Shown here: positions 1 through 7,105 of the stretch, piece by piece
How the letters are laid out: the number at the start of each line of letters is the position of its first letter
How positions within the stretch are numbered: the first letter of the stretch is position 1
Assembly (NCBI RefSeq): GCF_019112545.1
Contig: NW_025064951.1
Location: 1,222 to 12,117, forward strand
Origin: Guyanagaster necrorhizus
Lineage: Eukaryota; Basidiomycota; Agaricomycetes; Agaricales; Physalacriaceae
DNA: 10,896 bases
Direction of reading: 5' to 3'
Made by a program: the position numbers and the translations under genes
The notes under the pieces: model-generated
What the model was told of the DNA's origin: nothing
Seen by the model: the letters and a program-made list of their open reading frames with translations, nothing else
Databases searched by the model: none

Positions 1-280
1 ATGGCTTATCCAAGTTGATATTCGAACTGAGTAGTTACGGTGATATACATGGCTTTATATACTAATGGTAGCTAATTCCGAGTCGGGTTCCATTGGGTTC
101 CGGTGTGAATATTCGCTACCGAGTTCGGGGTCTAGGTATTACAATGTGAAATACAGATGTGAAATGATAATGGTGAAATGAAATTAGTAGGTAATGGGAA
201 GCGGCCGGAGTCCGGTGGGTAGCGTGATAGAATTCGTGGTTGGTTGAGGTGACACGGAGGCCGGCGGCATGCGCGTAACA
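1..280 (-). mobile_element. Partial LTR of a younger, CpG-rich retroelement (U3 side)
   Basis: Read on the minus strand, this segment starts at 280 with TGTTACGCGCATG, the TGTTA... start usual for fungal LTRs, and runs off the left edge. A TATATAAA box lies about 220 bases in, as expected for a U3 promoter. The motif GTGAAAT occurs three times (146-152, 159-165, 173-179 on the plus strand) at 13-14 base spacing, which could be U3 repeats. The end is fixed by what follows: from 281 the RNase H frame of gypsy copy A reads at once (L-T-R-N-M-P-W-N-W). About 18 CpGs remain here against about seven in the rest of the window, so the piece is probably young. No coding region is seen. It may be a solo LTR or the 5' LTR of an element extending left; its family cannot be named. 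Confidence 0.62.
54..61 (-). promoter_or_regulatory. TATA box of the young LTR
   Basis: The minus strand reads TATATAAA, followed by GCC. Its place about 220 bases inside the LTR terminus at 280 suits a U3 promoter. The transcription start would fall near plus-strand positions 20-30. This is read from sequence only, and a chance TATA in AT-containing DNA is possible. Confidence 0.45.
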
Positions 281-2271
281 TTAACCAGGAACATGCCATG
301 GAACTGGGGACTCTCACAACAATCAGCATTTAATGATCTTAAATGCTAATTAGCTGAGGACATTGTCCTAGCAATACTAATTCAGGATGGAAAGTTCTGA
401 GTAGAGGCTGACTTGAGCAAGAGTGTCATGATGCCATTCTTTCTTAAGAACAGAATGGCAAATAGTGACCAATGGCATTTTTATCAAAGGTGCTCACTGT
501 CACAGAATGCAATTATGAGATTTACAACAAGAAACTCCTCACCATAATGCTTGCCCTAGCTGAATAGCAGCATTATCTCATTAGAGCAATCCAGATCTTT
601 GAGATCTGGACAGATCACTAGAATCTACAATATTTTCATCTTTCACAAAAGCTTAATCACTGATAAGCCCAATAAGCTGAATATGAATATACACTGCACT
701 ACAAAGCTGGCACAGCAAACAAGAAGGCAGATTTTCTTAGCTGAAGGGCTGACCATAATCAAGAAGGAGACAACAATGAAGAAGTTGTATTACTATGACT
801 CAAACACTTCTGAGCAATGCTCATGCCAATAGAGGAGGAAATATATGAGCACATCAAAAGCACAATCCAGGATCCCTACAAATAGGATCAACAAATTGCT
901 CCATCCCTGAACTATAAACAGGGACTGAAGAAAGAAGAGAGATTAATCCACTACAATGGGTGGATCTATATCTCTAGAGATCAAGGACTTCATGGTGACA
1001 TCATCACCACAAGTCATAACCATGCAATGGCTGATCATTTAGGCATTGCCAAGATAAAGAAGCTTGTATTACAGGAGTATTGGTGGCCCAAAATAGACCA
1101 AGATATCACCTGATATATCAAAGCTTGTGAGGTTTGTCAGCAAGACAAATCCTCAATGCAACTCTGGGCTGTACCACTCCACCTGAATGAGGTTCTATCA
1201 TCACTATGGACTCACATTTCAGTGGACATAGTGACAGAGCTCTCAAAAAGTGATGGCTATGATGCTATTATTATTATAGTCAATTGCTTCTTCAAAGTGA
1301 TCATCCTGATTACTTGCTCAACAGAGTTAACATCAGAAGGATGGGCAAAGATTCTATGAGATGAAGTCTATGCCAAATGTAGCATGCTCCAAGTCATTAT
1401 TTCAGACAGAGGATTATAATTTGTCTTTAAATTCCTAGATGACTTATACCAACTCCTCAACATCAAGTGAAATGCATTGATAGCATATCATCCCCAAACA
1501 GATGGCCAGATGGAGTGAGTGAATCAAGAAGTTGAAAAGTATCTCTGACTTTTCATCAATTATCACCAAGATGACTGGACAGAATAGCTGACACTGGCCA
1601 CCTTTCAACATAATAACAGGATTCATTCAGCCACTGGCAAAACTCTCTTTTTCATTAACTATAGACAACATCCTCTTGTTACCCAAAGCCAGTGAATACA
1701 CACAATGACTCCAGCATCAATGGATTTTGCCACCACAATGGCAAAAATTCACAATGAAACTAAGACAGCTCTTGAAAAGGCTGCCTCAACAATGAAAAAA
1801 CAGTACAACAAACATCAAAGGCTGGCCTATGAGTATTCAATCAACAACAAAGTTTGGTTGGATACAACAAACCTTCATCTCTCATGATCAAAACAAAAAC
1901 TGGCAGACAAACAAACAGGATCCTTCACTATTCTTGCTAAAATCAGCATGTTAGCATACAAATTATGTCTATCCACCACTTGAAAAGTCCATAATGTCTT
2001 CAATAAAGCATTATTAACACCATATATTGCATCCACCTTTTCTAACCAGAAACATCCACCCCCACCTCCACTGGAACTGATCAATGATGAAGAACACTAT
2101 GAAATTGATTAAATACTACATCACAAATTATGCAAAGTTAAAGCTCATGATAGAGGAATGACAACAACAGTCAACTACTTAGTTAGCTGGAAAAGATATG
2201 GACCAGAATCAAACCAATAGGTCAATGAGAAACAAATAGATGCTGATGAGACAATATATGACTACAAATAG
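281..2271 (+). pseudogene. Gypsy copy A pol remnant: RNase H, integrase, chromodomain
   Basis: RNase H opens at 281 in one frame, with the catalytic-type Asp in VEAD (410-412). A frameshift near 430-455 moves the reading to the frame that then holds to the stop at 2269-2271, interrupted by about 24 stop codons. The integrase zinc finger (about 1015-1137) keeps HNHAMADH and CEVC. The integrase core keeps all three acidic residues: Asp at 1225 (SVDIV), Asp at 1405 (ISDRG) and Glu at 1513 (QTDGQME), with 35 residues between the last two (DD35E). The region around 1840-2030 matches the post-core part of gypsy integrases (KVWLDTTNLHL). The chromodomain (about 2080-2268) reads NYLVSWKRYGPES, then a stop where Trp is expected. 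In a live element, integrase inserts the cDNA and the chromodomain steers it to chromatin. Many stops are TGA where an Arg CGA is likely. Confidence 0.88.
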
Positions 2272-2476
2272 TGATTAAATTGATTAATAAAACTTACAGA
2301 GAAGAAGGGCAGGTCACAATCATGATTGGACAACAGCAGAGGACATATTAACAACAAGCAGTCAATGTTTTCATGAGACTTATGAAATAATGGGCAGATC
2401 ATCATGACTAGAACAAGATATTATGACTGCTTATAGACTGACAGACTTATCTCTAACAAAGCCATCAGGATGATGG
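2272..2476 (+). other. Non-coding spacer between the copy A chromodomain and its 3' LTR
   Basis: No reading frame, RNA gene or repeat is recognised in these 205 bases. The motif ATCAGGATGATGG at its right end (2464-2476) also occurs in copy B (5561-5573), just before the polypurine tract. In copy B only a few bases separate the chromodomain stop from this motif, so copy A carries roughly 190 bases that B lacks, or B has lost them. Confidence 0.5.
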
Positions 2477-2539
2477 TTGTCAGAGTGCTTAACTGACACT
2501 TAGAATCATGGGAAGTCAGCAGCACAGCCCTGATTCTAC

Positions 2540-2569
2540 TGTGCTGCTGTGAAGCCTCACAGCAGCACA
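2540..2569. repeat. Perfect hairpin, 13-bp arms and 4-base loop, in LTR A
   Basis: The arms TGTGCTGCTGTGA and TCACAGCAGCACA are exact reverse complements, separated by AGCC. The surrounding 2517-2640 is rich in CAG and CTG triplets. The matching stretch of the other three LTRs has no such structure. Its role, if any, is unknown; it could be a repeat expansion or an inserted palindrome. Confidence 0.8.
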
Positions 2570-2740
2570 ATGACAGAATACCTCTTTTGTCATTGCACAG
2601 CAGTAACAGCAGTAATGGTAGTAACAGCTCAACAGCAGACAATACTCTTTTGTAGGTAGCTTAGCAACACTGGACAAAGCACTCCACAACTTCAGGATAA
2701 ACAATTAGGTAGTTATATCTTTAGAATAGATGACAAATAG

Positions 2741-2748
2741 TATATAAG
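2741..2748 (+). promoter_or_regulatory. TATA box of LTR A
   Basis: TATATAAG stands 35 bases upstream of AGCTTTGAGCTAA at 2776. The same box and the same 35-base spacing occur in LTRs C and D, which supports a conserved U3 promoter with the transcript start near 2776. Confidence 0.65.
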
Positions 2749-2945
2749 TAGTATAGCTCTCACTGTAGTAACTCCAGCTTTGAGCTAAAGTTTATTCTTT
2801 CACCATCTTATCTCAAGCAACTTGTAGTGTCTTGACAACACAGTGCCATCAAACATATCAGTGGACTCTGACATTTAACCCAAAGTGTGAGATTGTATCA
2901 GTTTATCATGTGTTATTGGTCACATGGAATTTAGGCTTAACATAA

Positions 2946-5557
2946 TTTAATGAAATGACAATCAAAAACTGGTATCTGCTACTCTTTATTTCAGAATTAA
3001 TAAACAAACTTCATAGGGTCTAGTTCTATACCAAACTCAATATCTGATGAGAGTACAATAATATGTGGATCAAAGAGGAAGATGAATGAAAAGCAGCCTT
3101 CAAGACCAACAGAAGGCTGTTCAAACTGACAGTCATATTCTTTGGCCTGATTAACTCTCTAGTGATATTCCAATGGATAATGAACAATATTTTCAAAGAC
3201 CTCATTATCACCGAGAAGGTAACAATCTATCTAGATGACATACTTATAATGTCTAAAGATAGAGAGGAGCACTGATGACTCATATGACAAGTACTTGAAT
3301 TAATGAGGAAGAACAAGTTATTCCTCAAAACTGAGAAGTGTGAGTTTAAAGTGTTGGAAACAGAGTATTTGGGTGTCATTATCAGTGAAGGGAGTATTCA
3401 GATGAATCTGATCAAAATAGCTGAGATGATGGAGTGGCCTGCACTGACCAAGAAAAAAGAGCTATAATCTTTTTTCAGCTTTACCAACTTCTACCACTAG
3501 TTCATTCAGAACTACAGTAAGTTGTTCAACCAATAACACAACTTATTGGCAATATCCCTTGGACTTGAGAATTGTCACAACAAGCCACTTTCAATGACCT
3601 CAAATAATGATTAGCTGAGGATATAGTCCTTGCAATCTCTACACAGGATGGAAAATTTAAGGTGGAGGCAGACTCAAGTGAGAGAGCCATCAGAGCAGTC
3701 CTGTCATAGGAACAAGATGGAAAATGGAGACCAGTGGCATTTCTATTGAAGGTGCTAATAGTTACAAAAAAGAACTATGAGATCTATAACAAGAAGTTGC
3801 TAGCTATTATGCTGACACTCACTGAATGAAGACACTACCTGATCAGAGCCATACAAGTCTTTGAAGTGTGGACAGACCATTAGAATCTCCAATACTTCTG
3901 ACTTCCCCAAAAACTCAACTGTTGACAAGCTTGATAGATAATAGAACTATCTGAGTACCAATACACACTTCATCACAAAGCCAATGCAGCAAACAAGAAG
4001 GCTGACTTACTCAATTGAAGAGCTGACTATGACCAGAGAGAAGAAGACAATGAAGGGGTAGTACTTCTCAAACTAGAGCATTTCTGAGCAATGGCAATGC
4101 TGACAAAGGAGAAGATACATAACAAGATTCAAAGTGCTATATGACAACTCAACCTGTAGGATCAAAAGATTGCAACATCTCTGAACTACAAACACAGCAT
4201 CTTCCAGGAACAAGATCTTCTCTTCTATGATAGATGACTTTACATTTCCTGAGATCAATCATTATGAGAGAAAATCATAGTGATGAGCCACAACTATATA
4301 ACCACCAGATATCCAGGGATCACCAAGACAAAGGAGTTAGTGTTGAGGCAGTACTGGTGGCCAAAGATGATAAAGGACATCAAAGAGTACATTAAAGAAT
4401 GCAAAACATGTCAACAGATCAAGTCTTTGATCTGAGCACATGCCATGCTGTTGCACTCAAATAAGATACCAATACAACCATGAATCTATATCTCAGTGGA
4501 CATAATTACAGGACTCCTAGACTGCAACAGTTATAATGCAATTATTATGATCATCAATCAATTCTCTAAGATAATTATTTTGATCACATGCTCAATAGAG
4601 CTATCCTTAGAAGGATAGGCAAAGATACTTTATGATGAAGTTTACACAAAGCACAGCATGCTACAAGTCATCATCTCAGATTGTAGACTATAATTTGTCT
4701 CAAAGTTTATAAATGACCTATACCATCTACTCAATATTTACAGTAATGCATTCACAGCCTATCATCCTCAGACAGATAGTCAGATAGAGCAGGTTGATCA
4801 AAAGATCAAAAAGTATTTATGCATGTTTATTAACTGTCAACAAGATGATTGAACTGAATAGCTGGCACTCACTGCTTTCTAACATAACAATTGAGTTCAC
4901 TCAGCTACTAATAAAACCTCCTTCTTCATCAATCATGATCAACACCCAAACATATCCAAAACCTTATATGCCTACACCACTACACCTGCTTCTACAGACT
5001 TCACTGCTGACATGGCAAAGATCCATGTTAAAACAGAGACTGCACTCAGAAAAGTGGCTGACACCATAAAAACCCAATATGACAAACACTGACATCCAGC
5101 TCATTCCTACTAGACTAATAATAACATTTGGCTAAATACAATAAATCTTCACCTCCTCCACCTGAAACAGAAACTTGCCAACAAATAAACTGAATCTTTT
5201 ATAATCACTGCCAAAGTCAGCATCTCTGTCTATAAACTCCGACTTCTATCCCACTAGTAGATCCATAATACATTCAATGAAACCCTCTTAACCCCATTCA
5301 TTGTCCTGACTTTCTCCAACTAAGAATGACTCTCACTTTCACCTCTCAATCTGATTAATGATAAAGAATATTATGAAGTCAATCAGATATTAAACTACAA
5401 AACACAATGCATAAAGGCATATGGCAGAGATATGAAAACAACTGTTGACTACCTCATCAGCTAAAAGGAGTATAAAATAGAATCTAACCAATAGGTAAAT
5501 GAATGACACATAAATACCAATGATACTATATATGACTATGAATTATCCCTAAATTAA
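2946..5557 (+). pseudogene. Gypsy copy B pol remnant: RT, RNase H, integrase, chromodomain
   Basis: Reverse transcriptase reads in one frame from 2946 to about 3535. The first catalytic Asp is replaced by Asn (AAT at 3039, in FYTKLNI), while YLDD (3228-3239) is intact. One frameshift near 3535 moves to the frame kept without a visible break to the stop at 5555-5557. RNase H shows VEAD with Asp at 3671. The integrase zinc finger is damaged (the expected second His reads Tyr or Arg near 4300) but keeps CKTC (4400-4411). The integrase core keeps Asp 4499, Asp 4679 and Glu 4787, a DD35E spacing. The chromodomain occupies about 5360-5554. About 35 in-frame stops over some 670 codons lie after the frameshift, so decay was almost entirely by point substitution. 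Several stops fall at the same positions as in copy A. Confidence 0.9.
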
Positions 5558-5577
5558 GCTATCAGGATGATGGTCTT

Positions 5578-5585
5578 AAGGAGAG
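5578..5585 (+). other. Polypurine tract of gypsy copy B
   Basis: AAGGAGAG sits immediately before the TG that opens LTR B. In LTR elements this purine run resists RNase H and primes plus-strand DNA. The exact contact with the LTR start supports both calls. Confidence 0.7.
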
Positions 5586-6048
5586 TGTAATATTATGATT
5601 TTTCCACTTTTATTCTCATTTTTGCAGTATTAACCCCTATTTATACTTAGTCAGAGTGCTTATACTAGTATTTAGGACTATAGAACAATCTTGGTCAGCA
5701 CAATCAGCCATTGTCTCTTGACTCATAGTGATGCTCTGATAATAGCACAACAAGCCTTTTGTAGGCAACACCACCTCATCAGAACAACAAGTACTATAGC
5801 ACAGACACTCATAATTAGTAGTAGTATATTTAGCAATAGACCTAGAGGTATATAAGTAGCATAGACAGCACCATGTATCCCTAATCTCAAACTATCCTTT
5901 ATCATACTCACTTACTCAAGTCTATCTATATAGACCTTGAGATATAGCATTCACAAATATCACACATCAGACTTAAAAGTGATTGTATGAATGTGATACA
6001 GCTTCTGTTTACCATGTGATAGTGGACATATGTCACTTGGCCCTAACA
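5586..6048 (+). repeat. LTR B: complete 3' LTR of gypsy copy B (463 bp)
   Basis: It starts TGTAATATTATGATTTTT after the polypurine tract and ends CCCTAACA. LTR C (459 bp) has the same start (TGTTATGATTTTT), the same TCCTATTTATGCTTAGTCAGAG-like block and the same type of end, which sets both borders. TATATAAG lies at 5849-5856. The segment after the TATA box has diverged from the other LTRs, and the AGCTT...GCTAAAG block is hard to recognise. An imperfect inverted repeat, CTCAAG-TCTAT with ATAGACCTTGAG (about 5915-5942), lies downstream of the box. The DNA after 6048 has no primer-binding site, as expected for a 3' LTR. Confidence 0.85.
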
Positions 6049-6215
6049 AATGTAGAATTAGTATAATACAAATATATTCACTTACTTATTTGATTTTCTT
6101 TTCTTTTTCAGTATAATACACTGTTCTGCATATCTCAGCTTTCAAACACAATGCTAAGATGTGAGTATCTTCTATACCTACCTCTGTTTAACTGTATTTA
6201 CTTATTATCTATGTA
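6049..6215. other. Unassigned AT-rich segment with splice-like motifs
   Basis: No domain or reading frame is recognised on either strand. The 11-mer AGTATAATACA occurs twice, at 6060-6070 and 6110-6120. A pyrimidine tract ending in TTTTTCAG (to about 6111) looks like a 3' splice site, and GTGAGTATC near 6161 looks like a 5' splice site, with about 50 bases between. This could be target DNA or intron-bearing remains, but AT-rich DNA produces such motifs by chance. Confidence 0.35.
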
Positions 6216-6240
6216 CAGTTGACTATCTCACAATGCATAA
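6216..6240 (+). repeat. Orphan pogo-type terminal inverted repeat
   Basis: The first 24 bases, CAGTTGACTATCTCACAATG then CATA, are identical to the left end of the transposon at 7005. A TA stands just before, as in a genuine insertion. After about 25 bases the sequence turns directly into the interior of LTR D. I see no matching right end or transposase, so this is a scar of a second copy of the same family, lost by deletion or rearrangement. Confidence 0.8.
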
Positions 6241-6628
6241 TTAGGACTGTGAGACTAGATTAGTCAGCATAACAATCTAGTCAGTCATTGTCTTTCAACA
6301 CAACTATATTGCTTAATGATGCACAATGATACTATTGTAGAAAGTAATGATGCTCAAGGACAATGAGCATAATAGTGACAGAGGACACAATTGATAGCAG
6401 TATTTATAGTGATACAGGATAATTGTATATAAGTAAAATAGCTCTCACTGAAATAGCCTCAGCTTTGAGCTAAAGTTTATTTATACTATTCTACTCTCAA
6501 GCTAATCACCAAGGCCTTGTCACATCATAATCAATATTCACATCAGTGGATTCTGATGCTCTCACTCAAAGTATGAAGTGATGTCAGTCTATCATGTGTT
6601 TACAGTCATCTGCAGCTTAGGTCCAACA
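6241..6628 (+). repeat. LTR D: gypsy LTR lacking its first ~69 bases
   Basis: From TTAGGACTGTGAGACTAG it follows LTR C (10013 onward) closely: ATGCACAATGATACTATT, TATATAAG (6426), CTCTCACTG, AGCTTTGAGCTAAAGTTTAT (6461), and the ending GTCCAACA at 6628. The first 69 bases present in LTR C are replaced by the pogo-type repeat at 6216. Right of 6628 comes the minus-strand Copia frame and no primer-binding site, so this is a 3' LTR or a solo LTR inserted into the Copia element. No gypsy coding sequence lies to its left. Confidence 0.8.
6426..6433 (+). promoter_or_regulatory. TATA box of LTR D
   Basis: TATATAAG lies 35 bases before the conserved AGCTTTGAGCTAA at 6461, the same spacing as in LTRs A and C. 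Confidence 0.6.
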
Positions 6629-7004
6629 AGTTAGATCTAACAGTGGTTCTCCAAATAATTTGTTGAGCTTTATTCCAGTTATAAAGCTCTTTTTGATCAG
6701 ATAACAATCAACTTTAAATGAAATGTAGCCTACACAATAGTGCAATTGATCTAAAGTAAGCACCTCCTCAGCTGCCTCAGCTAAATCTCCCTCATAATAA
6801 ACTCAATATAGATCACTATCATCTTTTGAGACAACCTCAACTAGCTTTCCATCTGATGCACAGATGGTGCATTTTCTGCCATTAAAAGTCAACTCAAAAC
6901 TAAGATTATTAAGTCAGTCAACTGAAATAAGTGTATAGCCAACTTTAGAAGAGTACATGACCTCAGTGAGTTGCAGATTGCTTATATTTGCACTATTTGA
7001 TATA
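6629..7004 (-). pseudogene. Copia Pol fragment, downstream half: pre-integrase domain
   Basis: On the minus strand this reads, with two stops, LTEVMYSSKVGYTLISV, then FELTFNGRKCTICASDGKLV, and LTLDQLHYCVGYIS near 6740-6770. The last is a degraded form of the LDxLHxRxGH motif of the Copia Gag-pre-integrase domain. It continues the frame of the piece at 9390-9943 once the pogo element and one TA are removed. It ends at the border of LTR D (6628), just before the integrase proper would begin; integrase, reverse transcriptase and RNase H of this Copia element are not in the window. In a live element this region lies between protease and integrase in the polyprotein. Confidence 0.82.
7003..7004. 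other. Left TA target-site duplication of the pogo element
   Basis: TA directly precedes the CAGTTG terminus and is matched by TA at 9388-9389. Removing the element and one TA rejoins the Copia reading frame, which confirms the site. Confidence 0.85.
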
Positions 7005-7024
7005 CAGTTGACTATCTCACAATG
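7005..7024 (+). repeat. Left terminal inverted repeat of the pogo element
   Basis: CAGTTGACTATCTCACAATG, an exact reverse complement of 9368-9387. It is followed by CATATGG, the first of several ATGCAT-like subterminal motifs. Confidence 0.9.
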
Positions 7025-7105
7025 CATATGGTCAGGAGACACCAAAACTATATGCATTTATAGATTTATGCAGAACCAAAATAGCATGTGATATGATATG
7101 TGACT

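Larger units (their letters stand above)
281..2942 (+). mobile_element. Gypsy copy A: 5'-truncated chromodomain Ty3/gypsy element
   Basis: The piece carries, in order, RNase H, integrase zinc finger, integrase core, C-terminal region and chromodomain, then a 3' LTR. This is the Ty3/gypsy order with integrase after RNase H, and the chromodomain places it among the chromoviruses. Reverse transcriptase, protease, Gag and 5' LTR are absent because the young LTR at 1-280 interrupts it, so they may lie beyond the left edge. Its right end at 2942 abuts the reverse transcriptase of copy B, so A probably inserted into B; the first five bases after it, TAATT, are the candidate target duplication. It is the same family as copy B by eye (roughly 70 percent alike over integrase) but not its partner half. 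It is certainly dead. Confidence 0.85.
2477..2942 (+). repeat. LTR A: 3' LTR of gypsy copy A, 5' end deleted
   Basis: This LTR shares blocks with the LTRs at 5586-6048, 6241-6628 and 9944-10402: GTCAGAGTGCTTA near the start, TATATAAGTAG (2741), CTCTCACTG, AGCTTTGAGCTAAAGTTTAT (2776), GTGGACTCTGA, and the ending CTTAACA. Compared with LTR B it lacks about the first 57 bases and the polypurine tract; the homology goes straight from ATCAGGATGATGG to TTGTCAGAG. It carries a CAG/CTG-rich block with a strong hairpin (2540-2569) that the other copies lack. Right after its end the reverse transcriptase of copy B resumes, as expected for a 3' LTR next to target DNA. Confidence 0.85.
2943..6048 (+). 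mobile_element. Gypsy copy B: interrupted chromodomain Ty3/gypsy element
   Basis: The segment carries reverse transcriptase, RNase H, integrase and chromodomain, then a polypurine tract and a 3' LTR, all on the plus strand. Its left border is the end of LTR A: conserved residues just before the first catalytic block (N-E-M-T-I-K-N at about 2949-2969) read directly after the LTR. This is the pattern left when copy A inserted into copy B. The missing Gag, protease and start of reverse transcriptase, and B's 5' LTR, would then lie to the left of copy A, outside this window. The domain content and chromodomain make it a fungal chromovirus. It is inactivated by many stops. Confidence 0.85.

Noticed and set aside
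590..610. Inverted repeat TCCAGATCT-TTG-AGATCTGGA
   Set aside because: It sits in the RNase H frame, where the conserved residues I-Q-I-F-E-I-W produce it; no sign of an independent function.
599..832. Plus-strand open frame of 77 codons
   Set aside because: It lies in a different frame from the RNase H remnant of gypsy copy A, which explains the region.
2421..2704. Two minus-strand Leu- and Cys-rich small open frames
   Set aside because: They read the CAG/CTG-rich part of LTR A backwards; composition, not coding, explains them.
4794..5069. Plus-strand open frame of 91 codons
   Set aside because: It is out of frame with the integrase of gypsy copy B, whose frame continues through this segment with recognisable motifs.
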